Below are positions 42,322 to 50,041 of a stretch of 64,000 nt of DNA, in pieces. The position numbers and the translations under genes were made by a program. Where the stretch lies: positions 1 to 64,000 of the forward strand of contig NZ_JASZYT010000004.1 in the NCBI RefSeq assembly GCF_030316765.1, given 5' to 3'. The notes beneath the pieces are model-generated. The model was not told the origin of the DNA, did no database searches, and saw only the letters and a program-made list of their open reading frames with translations. Source of the DNA: Variovorax saccharolyticus. GTDB taxonomy: Bacteria > Pseudomonadota > Gammaproteobacteria > Burkholderiales > Burkholderiaceae_C. How positions within the stretch are numbered: position 1 is the stretch's first letter; each line of letters opens with the position of its first letter.

Positions 42322-43338
42322 ATGAAATCCAGAAGAAGCCTTCTCATCCTCGCGGCGCTGGCGGCAGCCTGTGCCGGCAGCATCGCGCAGGCGCAGGCGC
42401 AGGAGCACATCGTGCGCTTCGGCCATGTGGTGCAGCCCGGCCATCCGATCTCGCTGGCGACCCAGAAGATGGCCGAGATCGTCGCCGCCAAGAGCGGCGG
42501 CAAGATGCGGGTCCAGGAACTCGGCGGCGGCTCGGTCGGCGGCGAGCAGCAGCAGCTGAGCGCGGTGCAGGGCGGCGTGCAGGACATGACGCTGCCCTCG
42601 GCAACCGTCATGGGCGCGGTGGTCAAGGAGTTCACGCTGCTCGACGTGCCCTTCTCCTTCAGCAAGGGCGAGCAGGTCGATGCGCTGCTGGCGGGCCCCT
42701 TCGGCCAGGCCCTGATGGCCAAGCTGCCCGAGAAGGGCCTGGTCGGGCTGGGCTTCTGGGAGACCGGCTTTCGCAACTTCACCAACAGCCGCAAGCCGAT
42801 CGTGAACATCGAGGACCTCAAGGGACTGAAGCTGCGCGTGATCCCGAATCCGCTGTTCCTCGAGAGCTTCGCCGCGCTCGGCACCAATCCCGTGCCCATG
42901 CCTTTCCCGGAGCTGTACGGCGCCCTCGAATCGAAGGCCATGGACGCCCAGGAGAACCCGTTCAGCGTCGTGCTGACGAGCAAGTTCTACGAGGTGCAGA
43001 AGTACATGAGCGTGACCAACCACGTCTACACCGCGAACCCGGTGGTGATCAGCAAGAAGGTCTGGGACAAGCTCGCGCCGGCCGACCAGAAGATCATCCA
43101 GGACGCCGTGGCCGAGGCCGGCGCCTACCAGCGCAAGCTCAGCCGCGACGCCTCGTCCGGCGCGCGCAAGGAGCTGGAGGCCAAGGGGATGCTGGTCAAC
43201 GACGTGCCGCCGGCCACGCTGGCCCGCATGCGCGAACTGACCAAGCCGGTCGCCGACAAGTTCGCGGCTTCCTACGACCCGGCGCTGGTGCAGCTGTACC
43301 GCAGCGAGTTGGCCAAGGTGCAGACCGCGAATCCCTGA
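42322..43338 (+). CDS. TRAP transporter substrate-binding protein (DctP family), orphan
   Basis: The 338-residue product has a signal peptide (about 1-26, cut after AQAQA) and DctP features: HIVRFGHVVQPGHPISLATQKMAEIV, the carboxylate-binding Arg in LKGLKLRVIPNPLF, and GALESKAMDAQENPFSV. It should capture an organic acid in the periplasm. No DctQ or DctM gene is beside it; the only TRAP membrane genes in the window (26.9-28.9 kb) have their own DctP. An AGGAG site precedes the ATG. Confidence 0.92.
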   Translation: MKSRRSLLILAALAAACAGSIAQAQAQEHIVRFGHVVQPGHPISLATQKMAEIVAAKSGGKMRVQELGGGSVGGEQQQLSAVQGGVQDMTLPSATVMGAVVKEFTLLDVPFSFSKGEQVDALLAGPFGQALMAKLPEKGLVGLGFWETGFRNFTNSRKPIVNIEDLKGLKLRVIPNPLFLESFAALGTNPVPMPFPELYGALESKAMDAQENPFSVVLTSKFYEVQKYMSVTNHVYTANPVVISKKVWDKLAPADQKIIQDAVAEAGAYQRKLSRDASSGARKELEAKGMLVNDVPPATLARMRELTKPVADKFAASYDPALVQLYRSELAKVQTANP

Positions 43339-43346
43339 TGCGCGGC

Positions 43347-43371
43347 GGGGTCGGCCTCACCAGGCCACCCC
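43347..43371. terminator. Hairpin at the convergent end of the TRAP protein and glycosidase genes
   Basis: GGGGTCGGCCT pairs with AGGCCACCCC around CACC with one bulged C. It begins nine bases after the dctP-like stop and covers the end of the converging gene. There is no T-run, so intrinsic termination is only possible. Confidence 0.3.
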
Positions 43372-44568
43372 ATCCCCCTGCAGCGCGCGCCGTGCCAGCA
43401 GGAAGGTGGCAGCGTTCCAGCTCTGCCCGGCCATCCCCATCGGCGCCAGCGTGCGGCCGTGGAACCATTCGGTGAAGCGCCAGTCGTCGAGCTGGTTGGC
43501 GCGTGCCAGCCGTGCGAGCTCGGACCCGGCCAGTTCGGTCAGGCCCAGACGGGCCAGCGCCATGACCCAGAAGCCGCCGACGAAGGGCCAGATGCCGCCG
43601 TTGTGGTACTGGTGCACGATGTTCTGCTGGTGGCGTCCCATGTAGGCCCGCCACAGCGTGTGCTGGCGGGTCAGCGGGTGCAGCACCACCCGCACCGGAT
43701 AAGGCTGCGCGGCATGCGCCGCGACGATGGTGCCGACGATGCGGCGCGCCATGTCGGCATCGGCCAGCCCGCTCTGGATTGCCAGCACGTTGCCGAAGAC
43801 GTCGCCCTCGTCGCCGACGACCGCGAGGTTGACGAAGCTGAGGTACATGCCGGGGTCGAGCCGGCCGCGCCGCGCGTAGTGCCGCAGCAGCCGGGCCCGG
43901 TGGTATTCGGGCAGGTCGCGCTGGAACGGATTGAACAGGTGGTTGAAGTGGTGCTGCGTCGCCTCGGCATGGTCGAGCGCGAAGCGGCGCTTGACGTCGT
44001 ACCACAGCGCGTTGCTGTAGAGCACGTAGCCCGAGCGCGGCATGATGTCGGCCCAGTCGCTGGCCTCGTTCTGCTGCAGCAGCCTGAAATGCTGGTGCTC
44101 CTGCGCCAGCAGCCAGCCGATCGCGCGCTCGACCTCGCGCCCCCAGTGCGAGGCGCCGACGGCGCCATGGCGGCGCACATGGTCGACCGCGATCAGCCAC
44201 CACAGGGTGGCGTCGATGCAGCCCAGGTACCAGAAGTCGGCATCGCGGCCTTCGGGGTCGACGTACTTGGGGATCTGGCCGTTGGCCGCCTGCTGGGCCG
44301 CCAGCGCATCGAGGCTGGCCACCGCGCCCTGCTCCAGCGCCGGCACGCCGCTGCCGCACATCGCCATCACGCAGATCGCGGCGTCGCGCCCGAAGATGCG
44401 CGTGTAGCGCCGGGCCTCGGCCGCCTCGGTGCGGCTGGCCGCCAGGATGCCGTGCGGCGTGAGGTTGCGCTGCAGCAGATCGAGCGATGCCCGGGAGCAG
44501 GCGTCGATCAGTGACAGCGCGGGGGCGTCGAGGTGGGTCATGGGATGAGCTGCCATTCTCGCGGACAT
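43357..44568 (-). CDS. Glycoside-hydrolase-like six-hairpin protein (GH100/neutral invertase type)
   Basis: The 403-residue product has the all-helical (alpha/alpha)6 pattern of neutral invertases and amylo-glucosidase-like proteins: RYTRIFGRDAAICVMAM near the N-terminus, ANGQIPKYVDPEG, NEASDWADIMPRSGYVLYSNALWY in the middle and HNGGIWPFVGGFWVMAL near the end. Asp-rich segments WADIMP and GRDAAIC fit catalytic sites. Substrate is uncertain, possibly sucrose, trehalose or an oligosaccharide. Starts at 44556 or 44541 are also possible. It is divergent from an Lrp regulator and not linked to any sugar transporter here. Confidence 0.72.
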   Translation of the reverse strand: MSARMAAHPMTHLDAPALSLIDACSRASLDLLQRNLTPHGILAASRTEAAEARRYTRIFGRDAAICVMAMCGSGVPALEQGAVASLDALAAQQAANGQIPKYVDPEGRDADFWYLGCIDATLWWLIAVDHVRRHGAVGASHWGREVERAIGWLLAQEHQHFRLLQQNEASDWADIMPRSGYVLYSNALWYDVKRRFALDHAEATQHHFNHLFNPFQRDLPEYHRARLLRHYARRGRLDPGMYLSFVNLAVVGDEGDVFGNVLAIQSGLADADMARRIVGTIVAAHAAQPYPVRVVLHPLTRQHTLWRAYMGRHQQNIVHQYHNGGIWPFVGGFWVMALARLGLTELAGSELARLARANQLDDWRFTEWFHGRTLAPMGMAGQSWNAATFLLARRALQGDGVAW

Positions 44569-44620
44569 TCAAGCGTCGATAATCAATTCACCGAATCGCA
44601 GTTTCAAGACCAGGTTATCC

Positions 44621-45121
44621 ATGAAGATTGATCTCGACGATGTGGATCGGCAGTTGCTCGGCGCCTTGCAGCGCAATGCGCGGCAGACCACCGGGGAGCT
44701 GGCGCAGATGACGGGCCTGTCGCAGTCGCCGTGCTGGCGCCGCATCAGGCGCATGGAGGAGGCCGGGCTGATCCAGGGCTACCACGCGCGTCTCAGCCGC
44801 AGCGCCCTGGGCTATGGCGTGGTGGCCTTCGTGAGCGTCAGCATCGACTTCCAGACCGAGGCCCGCTCGGCCGAGTTCGTGGAGGCGGTGCGCGCCATCC
44901 CGGAAGTCGTGATGTTCCATGGCGTCACGGGGCTCGCCGACTTCCTGCTCATGGTGGTGGCCGAAGACCTGGAGGACTTCTCCCGGCTGCTGCAGCGCAA
45001 GCTGCACCGCCTGCCCGGCGTGAAGCAGGTCCAGAGCAGCATCTCGCTGCAGGAGTTCAAGCGCTTCGACGATCTGCCCCTGCCGGCAAAAGCCGCAGTC
45101 AACGCGCCCGCGGGGCCGTAG
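44621..45121 (+). CDS. Lrp/AsnC family transcriptional regulator
   Basis: The 166-residue product has an AsnC helix-turn-helix (residues 5-55, LDDVDRQLLGALQRNARQTTGELAQMTGLSQSPCWRRIRRME) and a RAM effector domain (about 65-150, YGVVAFVSVSIDFQTEA and VVMFHGVTGLADFLLMVV). Members sense amino acids. It is 52 bases from the divergent glycosidase gene, which may be its target, although an amino-acid sensor for a glycosidase would be unusual. Confidence 0.9.
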   Translation: MKIDLDDVDRQLLGALQRNARQTTGELAQMTGLSQSPCWRRIRRMEEAGLIQGYHARLSRSALGYGVVAFVSVSIDFQTEARSAEFVEAVRAIPEVVMFHGVTGLADFLLMVVAEDLEDFSRLLQRKLHRLPGVKQVQSSISLQEFKRFDDLPLPAKAAVNAPAGP

Positions 45122-45169
45122 CATCCGAGCACCCGCTGCGATCCCTCGCACATCCGATGGAGGACCCCG

Positions 45170-46123
45170 ATGCCCCGATCCGAACCCAGACGCTGGACCG
45201 CGTTCGCAATCCCCTTGCTGGTGCTGGTCATCGCCACGCTGCTGGCCTGGCTCTCCTGGCAGCAGGGCCTGTTCACGCGCCATGACCGGCTCTACCTCGA
45301 TGTGCCCGACGCGGCCGGGATGGCCGAGGGCATGCCGGTGACCACCCACGGCGTGGTGATCGGCCGGGTGCGGTCCATCGCGTTGGCGGCGACGCCGGCC
45401 GGCGAACGCGGTGCGCGGGTCGAGCTGGGCATCGGGCGCGAGTTCATGGCGCAGATCCCGAAGGGAAGCCGGGCCCGGCTGGTCCAGCAGGACGCGATCG
45501 GCAGGCCGGCGATCGACCTGCTGCCGCCGCGCGGCAGCGCGCAGCCGGTGACCGAGGGCGACCTGCTGGCATTCGAACGCGCCCGGGACGGCAGCCAGAT
45601 CGTGCAGGAGGTCCAGGCCGCGCTCCTGCCGGCGATCGCTGATGCCCGCAAGCTCACCGACAGCCTCAGCGACCCCGAGGGCAGCTTCCAGCAGACGCTG
45701 AAGGCGGGCCAGGAGGTGGTCTCGAAGATGCCCGCGATCGCCGAGAAGACCGGCGAAGTGCTCCAGCAGACGCAGCAGGCCGTAAAGGCGATCGAGAGCG
45801 GCGCCACCGCGACGCTGCAGAAGGCGGGCCGCACCATCGAGGTCGTGGCGGAGGCCGCGCCTTCGGTGATCGACAAGGTCCAGCAGGCAGCCGCCACGTC
45901 GCAGCAGGCGAGCGCCGAGCTGCAGGCCATGGCGGCCCAGGCTTCGGAGCGCCTGCCCGGCGTCCTCGAACAGGTCCAGGCCGCGGCGACCCAGACCAAC
46001 CAGATGGTGAGCAATGCGCGACAGACCTGGCCGATCAGCCTGCTGACCGGCACCCCGACGACGCCGCAGTCGCTGCCGATCGACAGCATTGGCGGTCTGC
46101 CGCTGCCGGGGGAGACCCCATGA
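45170..46123 (+). CDS. MlaD/MCE domain protein, membrane-anchored
   Basis: The 317-residue product has one N-terminal membrane helix (residues 11-30), an MCE/MlaD domain (about 40-130, DVPDAAGMAEGMPVTTHGVVIGRVRSI) and a long helical tail rich in Gln and Ala that probably forms a coiled coil across the periplasm. MCE proteins form hexameric rings that carry lipids between membranes. A GGAGG site precedes the ATG. No MlaE permease or MlaF ATPase gene is beside it. The gene overlaps the following lipoprotein gene (ATGA). Confidence 0.87.
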   Translation: MPRSEPRRWTAFAIPLLVLVIATLLAWLSWQQGLFTRHDRLYLDVPDAAGMAEGMPVTTHGVVIGRVRSIALAATPAGERGARVELGIGREFMAQIPKGSRARLVQQDAIGRPAIDLLPPRGSAQPVTEGDLLAFERARDGSQIVQEVQAALLPAIADARKLTDSLSDPEGSFQQTLKAGQEVVSKMPAIAEKTGEVLQQTQQAVKAIESGATATLQKAGRTIEVVAEAAPSVIDKVQQAAATSQQASAELQAMAAQASERLPGVLEQVQAAATQTNQMVSNARQTWPISLLTGTPTTPQSLPIDSIGGLPLPGETP

Positions 46124-46959
46124 GGCCCGCACTGCGAGCCATGGCCTGCGCCATCGGCGCCGCCGCGATGGCCGTGCTGGCCGGCTGCTCGTCGCCACCG
46201 GTGCGCTCGCCGGCGGACATCCGGGCCCAGGGCTACAACACCCAGGGCATCGACCGGTACAAGGCGGGCGACCTGCCGCGGGCACTGGGCTTCTTCGAGC
46301 AGGCCCTGGCGGTCGGGCAGTCGATCGAGGACGACGATGCCATCGCGGCGACGCGGCTCAATCTGTCGATGGTGTACCTGGGCATGGGCCGCCAGGACGA
46401 GGCGCTGAAGCAGTTGAGCCTGGTGCAGGACGAGCCCCGCCTCGCGTTCAGCAACGACCGGCGCGCCGAAGCCGCATTGCGTCGCGCCATGGCCCTGCAG
46501 GCCAGCGATGCCGCGGCCGCCGGGCAGTCGCTCGACCGGGCCGCCGCGCTCTGCGGCAGCAGTTGCAGCGTCAGGGGCAAGATCCTCAATCTGAAAGCCT
46601 GGCTGGCGCTGAACGCCGGGCGCCCCGAGGAAGGATTGCGGCTCGCGCAGCAGGCCCAGGGCGCGGTGGCCAAGGACGATACGCTGGAGAAGGCCAACGC
46701 GCTGCGTCTGCAGGGCAGCGCCCACATCGCGCTGAGAACGCCGGCAGCGGCTCTGGCGCCCCTTTCCGAGGCGCTGAAGATGGACAAGGCCGCGGGAGCC
46801 AGCGAGAAGATCTACCAGGACCTGCTGCTGCTGGGCCAGGCCTCCGCGGACAAGCCGGATGTCGCCCGGGACTACTGGACACGGGCCCGCGACGTCGCGC
46901 TGGCGGCCAGGAACCAGGCGGGCGTGGAGCGCACCGCGAAGCTGTTGGCGGTGCCTTAG
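46120..46959 (+). CDS. TPR-containing lipoprotein linked to MCE protein
   Basis: The 279-residue product has a lipoprotein signal (MAVLAGCSSPP, lipidated Cys at about residue 24) followed by TPR-like helix pairs (TQGIDRYKAGDLPRALGFFEQAL, RLNLSMVYLGMGRQDEALKQL and later units). It should sit at the outer or inner membrane facing the periplasm and bind a partner protein. Its four-base overlap with the MCE gene suggests they act in one complex. Typical MCE operons carry a different auxiliary lipoprotein, so this pairing is notable. Confidence 0.82.
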   Translation: MRPALRAMACAIGAAAMAVLAGCSSPPVRSPADIRAQGYNTQGIDRYKAGDLPRALGFFEQALAVGQSIEDDDAIAATRLNLSMVYLGMGRQDEALKQLSLVQDEPRLAFSNDRRAEAALRRAMALQASDAAAAGQSLDRAAALCGSSCSVRGKILNLKAWLALNAGRPEEGLRLAQQAQGAVAKDDTLEKANALRLQGSAHIALRTPAAALAPLSEALKMDKAAGASEKIYQDLLLLGQASADKPDVARDYWTRARDVALAARNQAGVERTAKLLAVP

Positions 46960-46960
46960 C

Positions 46961-46984
46961 GGCGCCACGGCGCCACGGCGCCAC
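46961..46984. repeat. Three perfect tandem copies of an 8-base unit
   Basis: The unit GGCGCCAC occurs three times in a row immediately after the lipoprotein stop codon. Because GGCGCC is self-complementary, the stretch could fold on itself, but there is no T-run. It may vary in copy number between strains by slippage. Confidence 0.8.
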
Positions 46985-47004
46985 GGGGGCCGGATCGGCT
47001 GGGG

Positions 47005-47922
47005 CTACGAAGCCCGCGTCATCAGGCGCAGGTTCTGCACCGCCGCGCCCGCGGCACCTTTGCCCAGGTTGTCCAGCACCGCGCCCAGGACGATCTGGCC
47101 CGTGCGTTCGTTGCACGCAACGGCCAGGCTCATGTCGTTGGAACCGTTGTGGACCTGCGGGTCCAGTTCGGTCAGGGGCGCGGCCGAAGACATCGGCATC
47201 ACGTGCACATGCGCTGCACCGCGGTAGCGTTCGCCGAGGCATTCGTGGATGCGCACGCCGGACGCATCGGCGGGGAGCATCCGCTGGTGCAGTCCGATGC
47301 TGAGCACGATGCCCTGCCGGTAGCTGCCATAGGCCGGCACGAAGACGGGCCGCTCCGCCAGGCCGGCGTAGGTCTGGATCTCCGGCACGTGCTTGTGCTC
47401 GAGTGCCAGGCCATAGACCTTCAGCGAATGCGCCGCCGCCCCGGCCTCGTGCGCTTCTGCTCCCGCCCTGCCTTGACCCGAATAGCCCGAGACGGCGTGG
47501 ATGACCAGCGGATAGTCGGCCGGCAGCAGGCCCGCATCCGTCAGCGGCCGCAGCAGGGCGACCGCGGCCGTGGGATAGCAGCCCGGATTCGTGACCCGCA
47601 GTGCCGAGGCGATACGTTCGCCTTGCCGTGCATCGAGCTCCGGCAGTCCGTAGACCCAGCCCGGGCTGGTGCGGTGGGCCGAGCTGGCGTCGATGACACG
47701 CACCGAAGGGTTCTCGATCATCGCCACCGCGTCGCGCGCCGCGGCATCGGGCAGGCAGAGGATCGCGATGTCGCATTCGTTGAGCGCGGCCCGGCGGGCC
47801 GCCGTGTCCTTGCGCAGGCTCGCCGGCAAGGTGCGGATGCGGAATTCCCCGCCCCGGAGCCTGTTCTGCAGGTCGAGTCCGGTGGTGCCCTGGTCGCCGT
47901 CGATGAAGATTTGCTGTTCCAT
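47005..47922 (-). CDS. argC: N-acetyl-gamma-glutamyl-phosphate reductase
   Basis: The 305-residue product matches the short (type 2) form of this NADPH-dependent enzyme of arginine biosynthesis: the nucleotide-binding start [18 protein letters not shown], the catalytic Cys115 in [12 protein letters not shown], and [11 protein letters not shown]. It reduces N-acetylglutamyl phosphate to the semialdehyde. It is not beside other arg genes but divergent from a LysR regulator, so it may be a second copy used in a different acyl-glutamate or amino-acid pathway. A gamma-glutamyl or related acyl-phosphate substrate cannot be excluded. Confidence 0.87.
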   Translation of the reverse strand: MEQQIFIDGDQGTTGLDLQNRLRGGEFRIRTLPASLRKDTAARRAALNECDIAILCLPDAAARDAVAMIENPSVRVIDASSAHRTSPGWVYGLPELDARQGERIASALRVTNPGCYPTAAVALLRPLTDAGLLPADYPLVIHAVSGYSGQGRAGAEAHEAGAAAHSLKVYGLALEHKHVPEIQTYAGLAERPVFVPAYGSYRQGIVLSIGLHQRMLPADASGVRIHECLGERYRGAAHVHVMPMSSAAPLTELDPQVHNGSNDMSLAVACNERTGQIVLGAVLDNLGKGAAGAAVQNLRLMTRAS

Positions 47923-48004
47923 GGCCTGCGATCGTAGGGAAATGGCCTCGATGGCTCCAGCTAAATATATGGAACCCAGGATTAAGAAAAGTTAAATTCG
48001 CGAC

Positions 48005-48883
48005 ATGCGAGAACTCAGCCTCGACCATCTGCGCACGCTGGTCGCCATTGCCGACCTCGGGTCCCTGGTGAATGCCGCGCGCGCCCTTCACCTGGCGGCA
48101 CCGACGGTCACCGTCCAGATCGCGGAGCTGGAGTCGCGCCTGGGTGGCCAATTGCTCGTTCGCGGGCGGGGACCCGCGCAAGCGACCGCCCTGGGAGAGC
48201 GCTTCATCGCGCGTGCCCGCCGGCTGCTGGCGGACGCGGACGATGCGGTGGAGGATGTCCGACGCCAGCTCGCAGGCCAGACCGGCCGCGTGCGGGTCGG
48301 TGCCTCGACCGGCGCCATCGCGCACCTGCTGCCGCCCGCGCTCGAAATCCTGGCGCGCGACCATCCCGGCATCGACGTCAACGTGCAGGTGCTGACCTCC
48401 AACGACAGCATGGCCCGGCTCGCCGCAGGCAGCCTGGACCTCGCGGTCGTGGCGCTGCCGCAGGCGCCCGTGCGCGGCGTTCATGTGACGCCCCTGCGGC
48501 GCGAGGCTGTGCTCGCCTTTCTGCCGGCCGCCTGGAAGGCACCCAGGCGCCTGACCCCTCAGTGGCTGGCCCAGCGGCCGCTGATCATGAACGACAGCTC
48601 CACGCGTCTCTACCGGCTGACCGCGGAATGGTTCTCGGCGGCGGGCGTTCATTGCCGGCCGCGCATCGAGCTCAACTACAACGATGCGATCAGGACACTG
48701 GTCGCCGCCGGCTACGGAGCGGCCCTGCTGCCGGAGGAATCGACCGCGCCGGCGCCTGATCCCCGCATCGCCGTCCGCCCGCTCAGCCCGGCGCTATGGC
48801 GCCAGCTGGGCCTCGCCGTGAGCGAGCGAGGCGCCAGCGGACCGACGCGCTTCGTCCTGGAGGCCTTGCAGGCCCGCACCTAG
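48005..48883 (+). CDS. LysR family transcriptional regulator
   Basis: The 292-residue product has a LysR helix-turn-helix (residues 4-62, LDHLRTLVAIADLGSLVNAARALHLAAPTVTVQIAELESRL) and the effector domain with GRVRVGASTGAIAHLLPPALEI. The 82-base gap to the divergent argC gene is A/T-rich by local standards and is the likely shared promoter. ArgP-type regulation of an arg gene by lysine or arginine is one possibility, but the effector is unknown. Confidence 0.9.
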   Translation: MRELSLDHLRTLVAIADLGSLVNAARALHLAAPTVTVQIAELESRLGGQLLVRGRGPAQATALGERFIARARRLLADADDAVEDVRRQLAGQTGRVRVGASTGAIAHLLPPALEILARDHPGIDVNVQVLTSNDSMARLAAGSLDLAVVALPQAPVRGVHVTPLRREAVLAFLPAAWKAPRRLTPQWLAQRPLIMNDSSTRLYRLTAEWFSAAGVHCRPRIELNYNDAIRTLVAAGYGAALLPEESTAPAPDPRIAVRPLSPALWRQLGLAVSERGASGPTRFVLEALQART

Positions 48884-48890
48884 AATCTCG

Positions 48891-48915
48891 ATTTCACTCC
48901 CCGGCGAAGCTGAAA
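48891..48915. promoter_or_regulatory. Candidate RpiR operator before its own gene
   Basis: ATTTCACT (48891-48898) and TGAAA (48911-48915) are separated by 12 bases and repeat the arrangement of a stronger site upstream of the MFS gene at 49920. It lies 41 bases before the chosen RpiR start and suggests autoregulation. Confidence 0.45.
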
Positions 48916-48955
48916 GGCCGCAGTCAGGCCCTTCGTGCCTTCGTCCCTGCTCACG

Positions 48956-49798
48956 ATGCGCAACGCCACCGAATCCTTTGTCCGCCGCGTGCGCAGCCAG
49001 CTCGACGCCCTGTCCGCGACCGAAAGGCAGCTCGCCGATTTCGTGCTCGAGTTCCCCGGCGAGCTCGCCAGCTACGCGGGCAACGAGCTGGCCGAGCTCG
49101 CGGGCGTTTCGCCCTCCACGGTGAGCCGCTTCATCCGGCGCATCGGCTACGAGAACTACGAGGAAGCCCGGCGCCAGGTCCGGGAAGAAAAGGAGAACGG
49201 CTCACCGCTGTTCCAGACGGCGACCGAGGCCTCGCGGCGGGGGCAGCTGGTGGCGACGCACTTCCAGCGCTCGCAGGCCAACCTGGCCAGCACCTTCGAC
49301 CGCCTGAGCGACCGGCAGTTGGGGGAGATCGTCAAGGCGATCATCGGCGCCGGGCAGGTGCTGATCTTCGGCAGCCGCAGCAGCCATGCATTCGCCCAGT
49401 ACCTGCGCTGGCAGATCATCCAGGTGGTGCCTCGCGTCACCGCGATCCCGGGCGCCGGAGAGACCCTCGCCGAGCACCTGGCGGGGATCGGCGAGCGCGA
49501 TTGCGTGATCGTCTTCGGCACCCGCCGCCAGACCCGCCAGATGGACCTCCTGCTGGCAGGCGCGAGCAAGGCGAAGGCGAAGATCCTCTTCATCAGCGAC
49601 CAGGCATCGCCGGACTTCGCGGGCGCCACCTGGTCGCTGCAGTGCGACTGCCGGGGGCCGGGCCTGCTCGACAACCATGTGGCGGTGATGGCGGTCTGCG
49701 ACCTGATCGCGACCATGGTGATCGAAGCCTCCGGCGCCGCGGGCCGCAAGCGGCTGGCAGCGATCGAGCTCGGGCACGAAGAGACCGGCGAACTCTGA
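48956..49798 (+). CDS. MurR/RpiR family transcriptional regulator with SIS domain
   Basis: The 280-residue product has an RpiR helix-turn-helix (about residues 5-75, LSATERQLADFVLEFPGELASYAGNELAELAGVSPSTVSRFIRRI) and a SIS sugar-phosphate-type domain (about 110-260, VLIFGSRSSHAFAQYLRWQI and CVIVFGTRRQTRQMDLLL). The SIS domain has the SRSSH loop typical of ligand-binding members. A GTG start seven codons upstream (48935) is possible. It is followed, 243 bases later, by an MFS gene with matching TGAAAT/ATTTCA half-sites. Confidence 0.88.
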   Translation: MRNATESFVRRVRSQLDALSATERQLADFVLEFPGELASYAGNELAELAGVSPSTVSRFIRRIGYENYEEARRQVREEKENGSPLFQTATEASRRGQLVATHFQRSQANLASTFDRLSDRQLGEIVKAIIGAGQVLIFGSRSSHAFAQYLRWQIIQVVPRVTAIPGAGETLAEHLAGIGERDCVIVFGTRRQTRQMDLLLAGASKAKAKILFISDQASPDFAGATWSLQCDCRGPGLLDNHVAVMAVCDLIATMVIEASGAAGRKRLAAIELGHEETGEL

Positions 49799-49909
49799 GC
49801 GCGGCCGCGCCACGCACGCTGGCAGGGCGTCGCGTACCGGCCCGGTGCGCTCGCGCCTGCCGTGGCCACCCGGATCCTGGCATGCGGCTTGCACGAGTCC
49901 GGATGTTGC

Positions 49910-49946
49910 TGAAATTTGCATTTCACTGACATAAGGTAAGTGAAAT
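49910..49946. promoter_or_regulatory. Composite RpiR-type operator before the MFS gene
   Basis: TGAAAT-TTGC-ATTTCA (49910-49925) is a palindrome, and its right half also pairs with a second copy to form ATTTCACT-N11-AGTGAAAT (49920-49946), both arms perfect. Three half-sites in 37 bases, 96 bases before the start codon, are a strong sign of RpiR binding. Confidence 0.65.
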
Positions 49947-50041
49947 CCATATGGCAACACCGGGCACCGCGCCGTAGCATCCGGAAGGAGATTGCTGGCT
50001 TGCGGCGCCGTGCACGCAATTCCTTCATCAAGGGGCTTCAA

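Noticed and set aside
49940..50041. Extra 34 N-terminal residues on the MFS transporter
   Set aside because: They would be translated from the operator region and have no transporter-like sequence.
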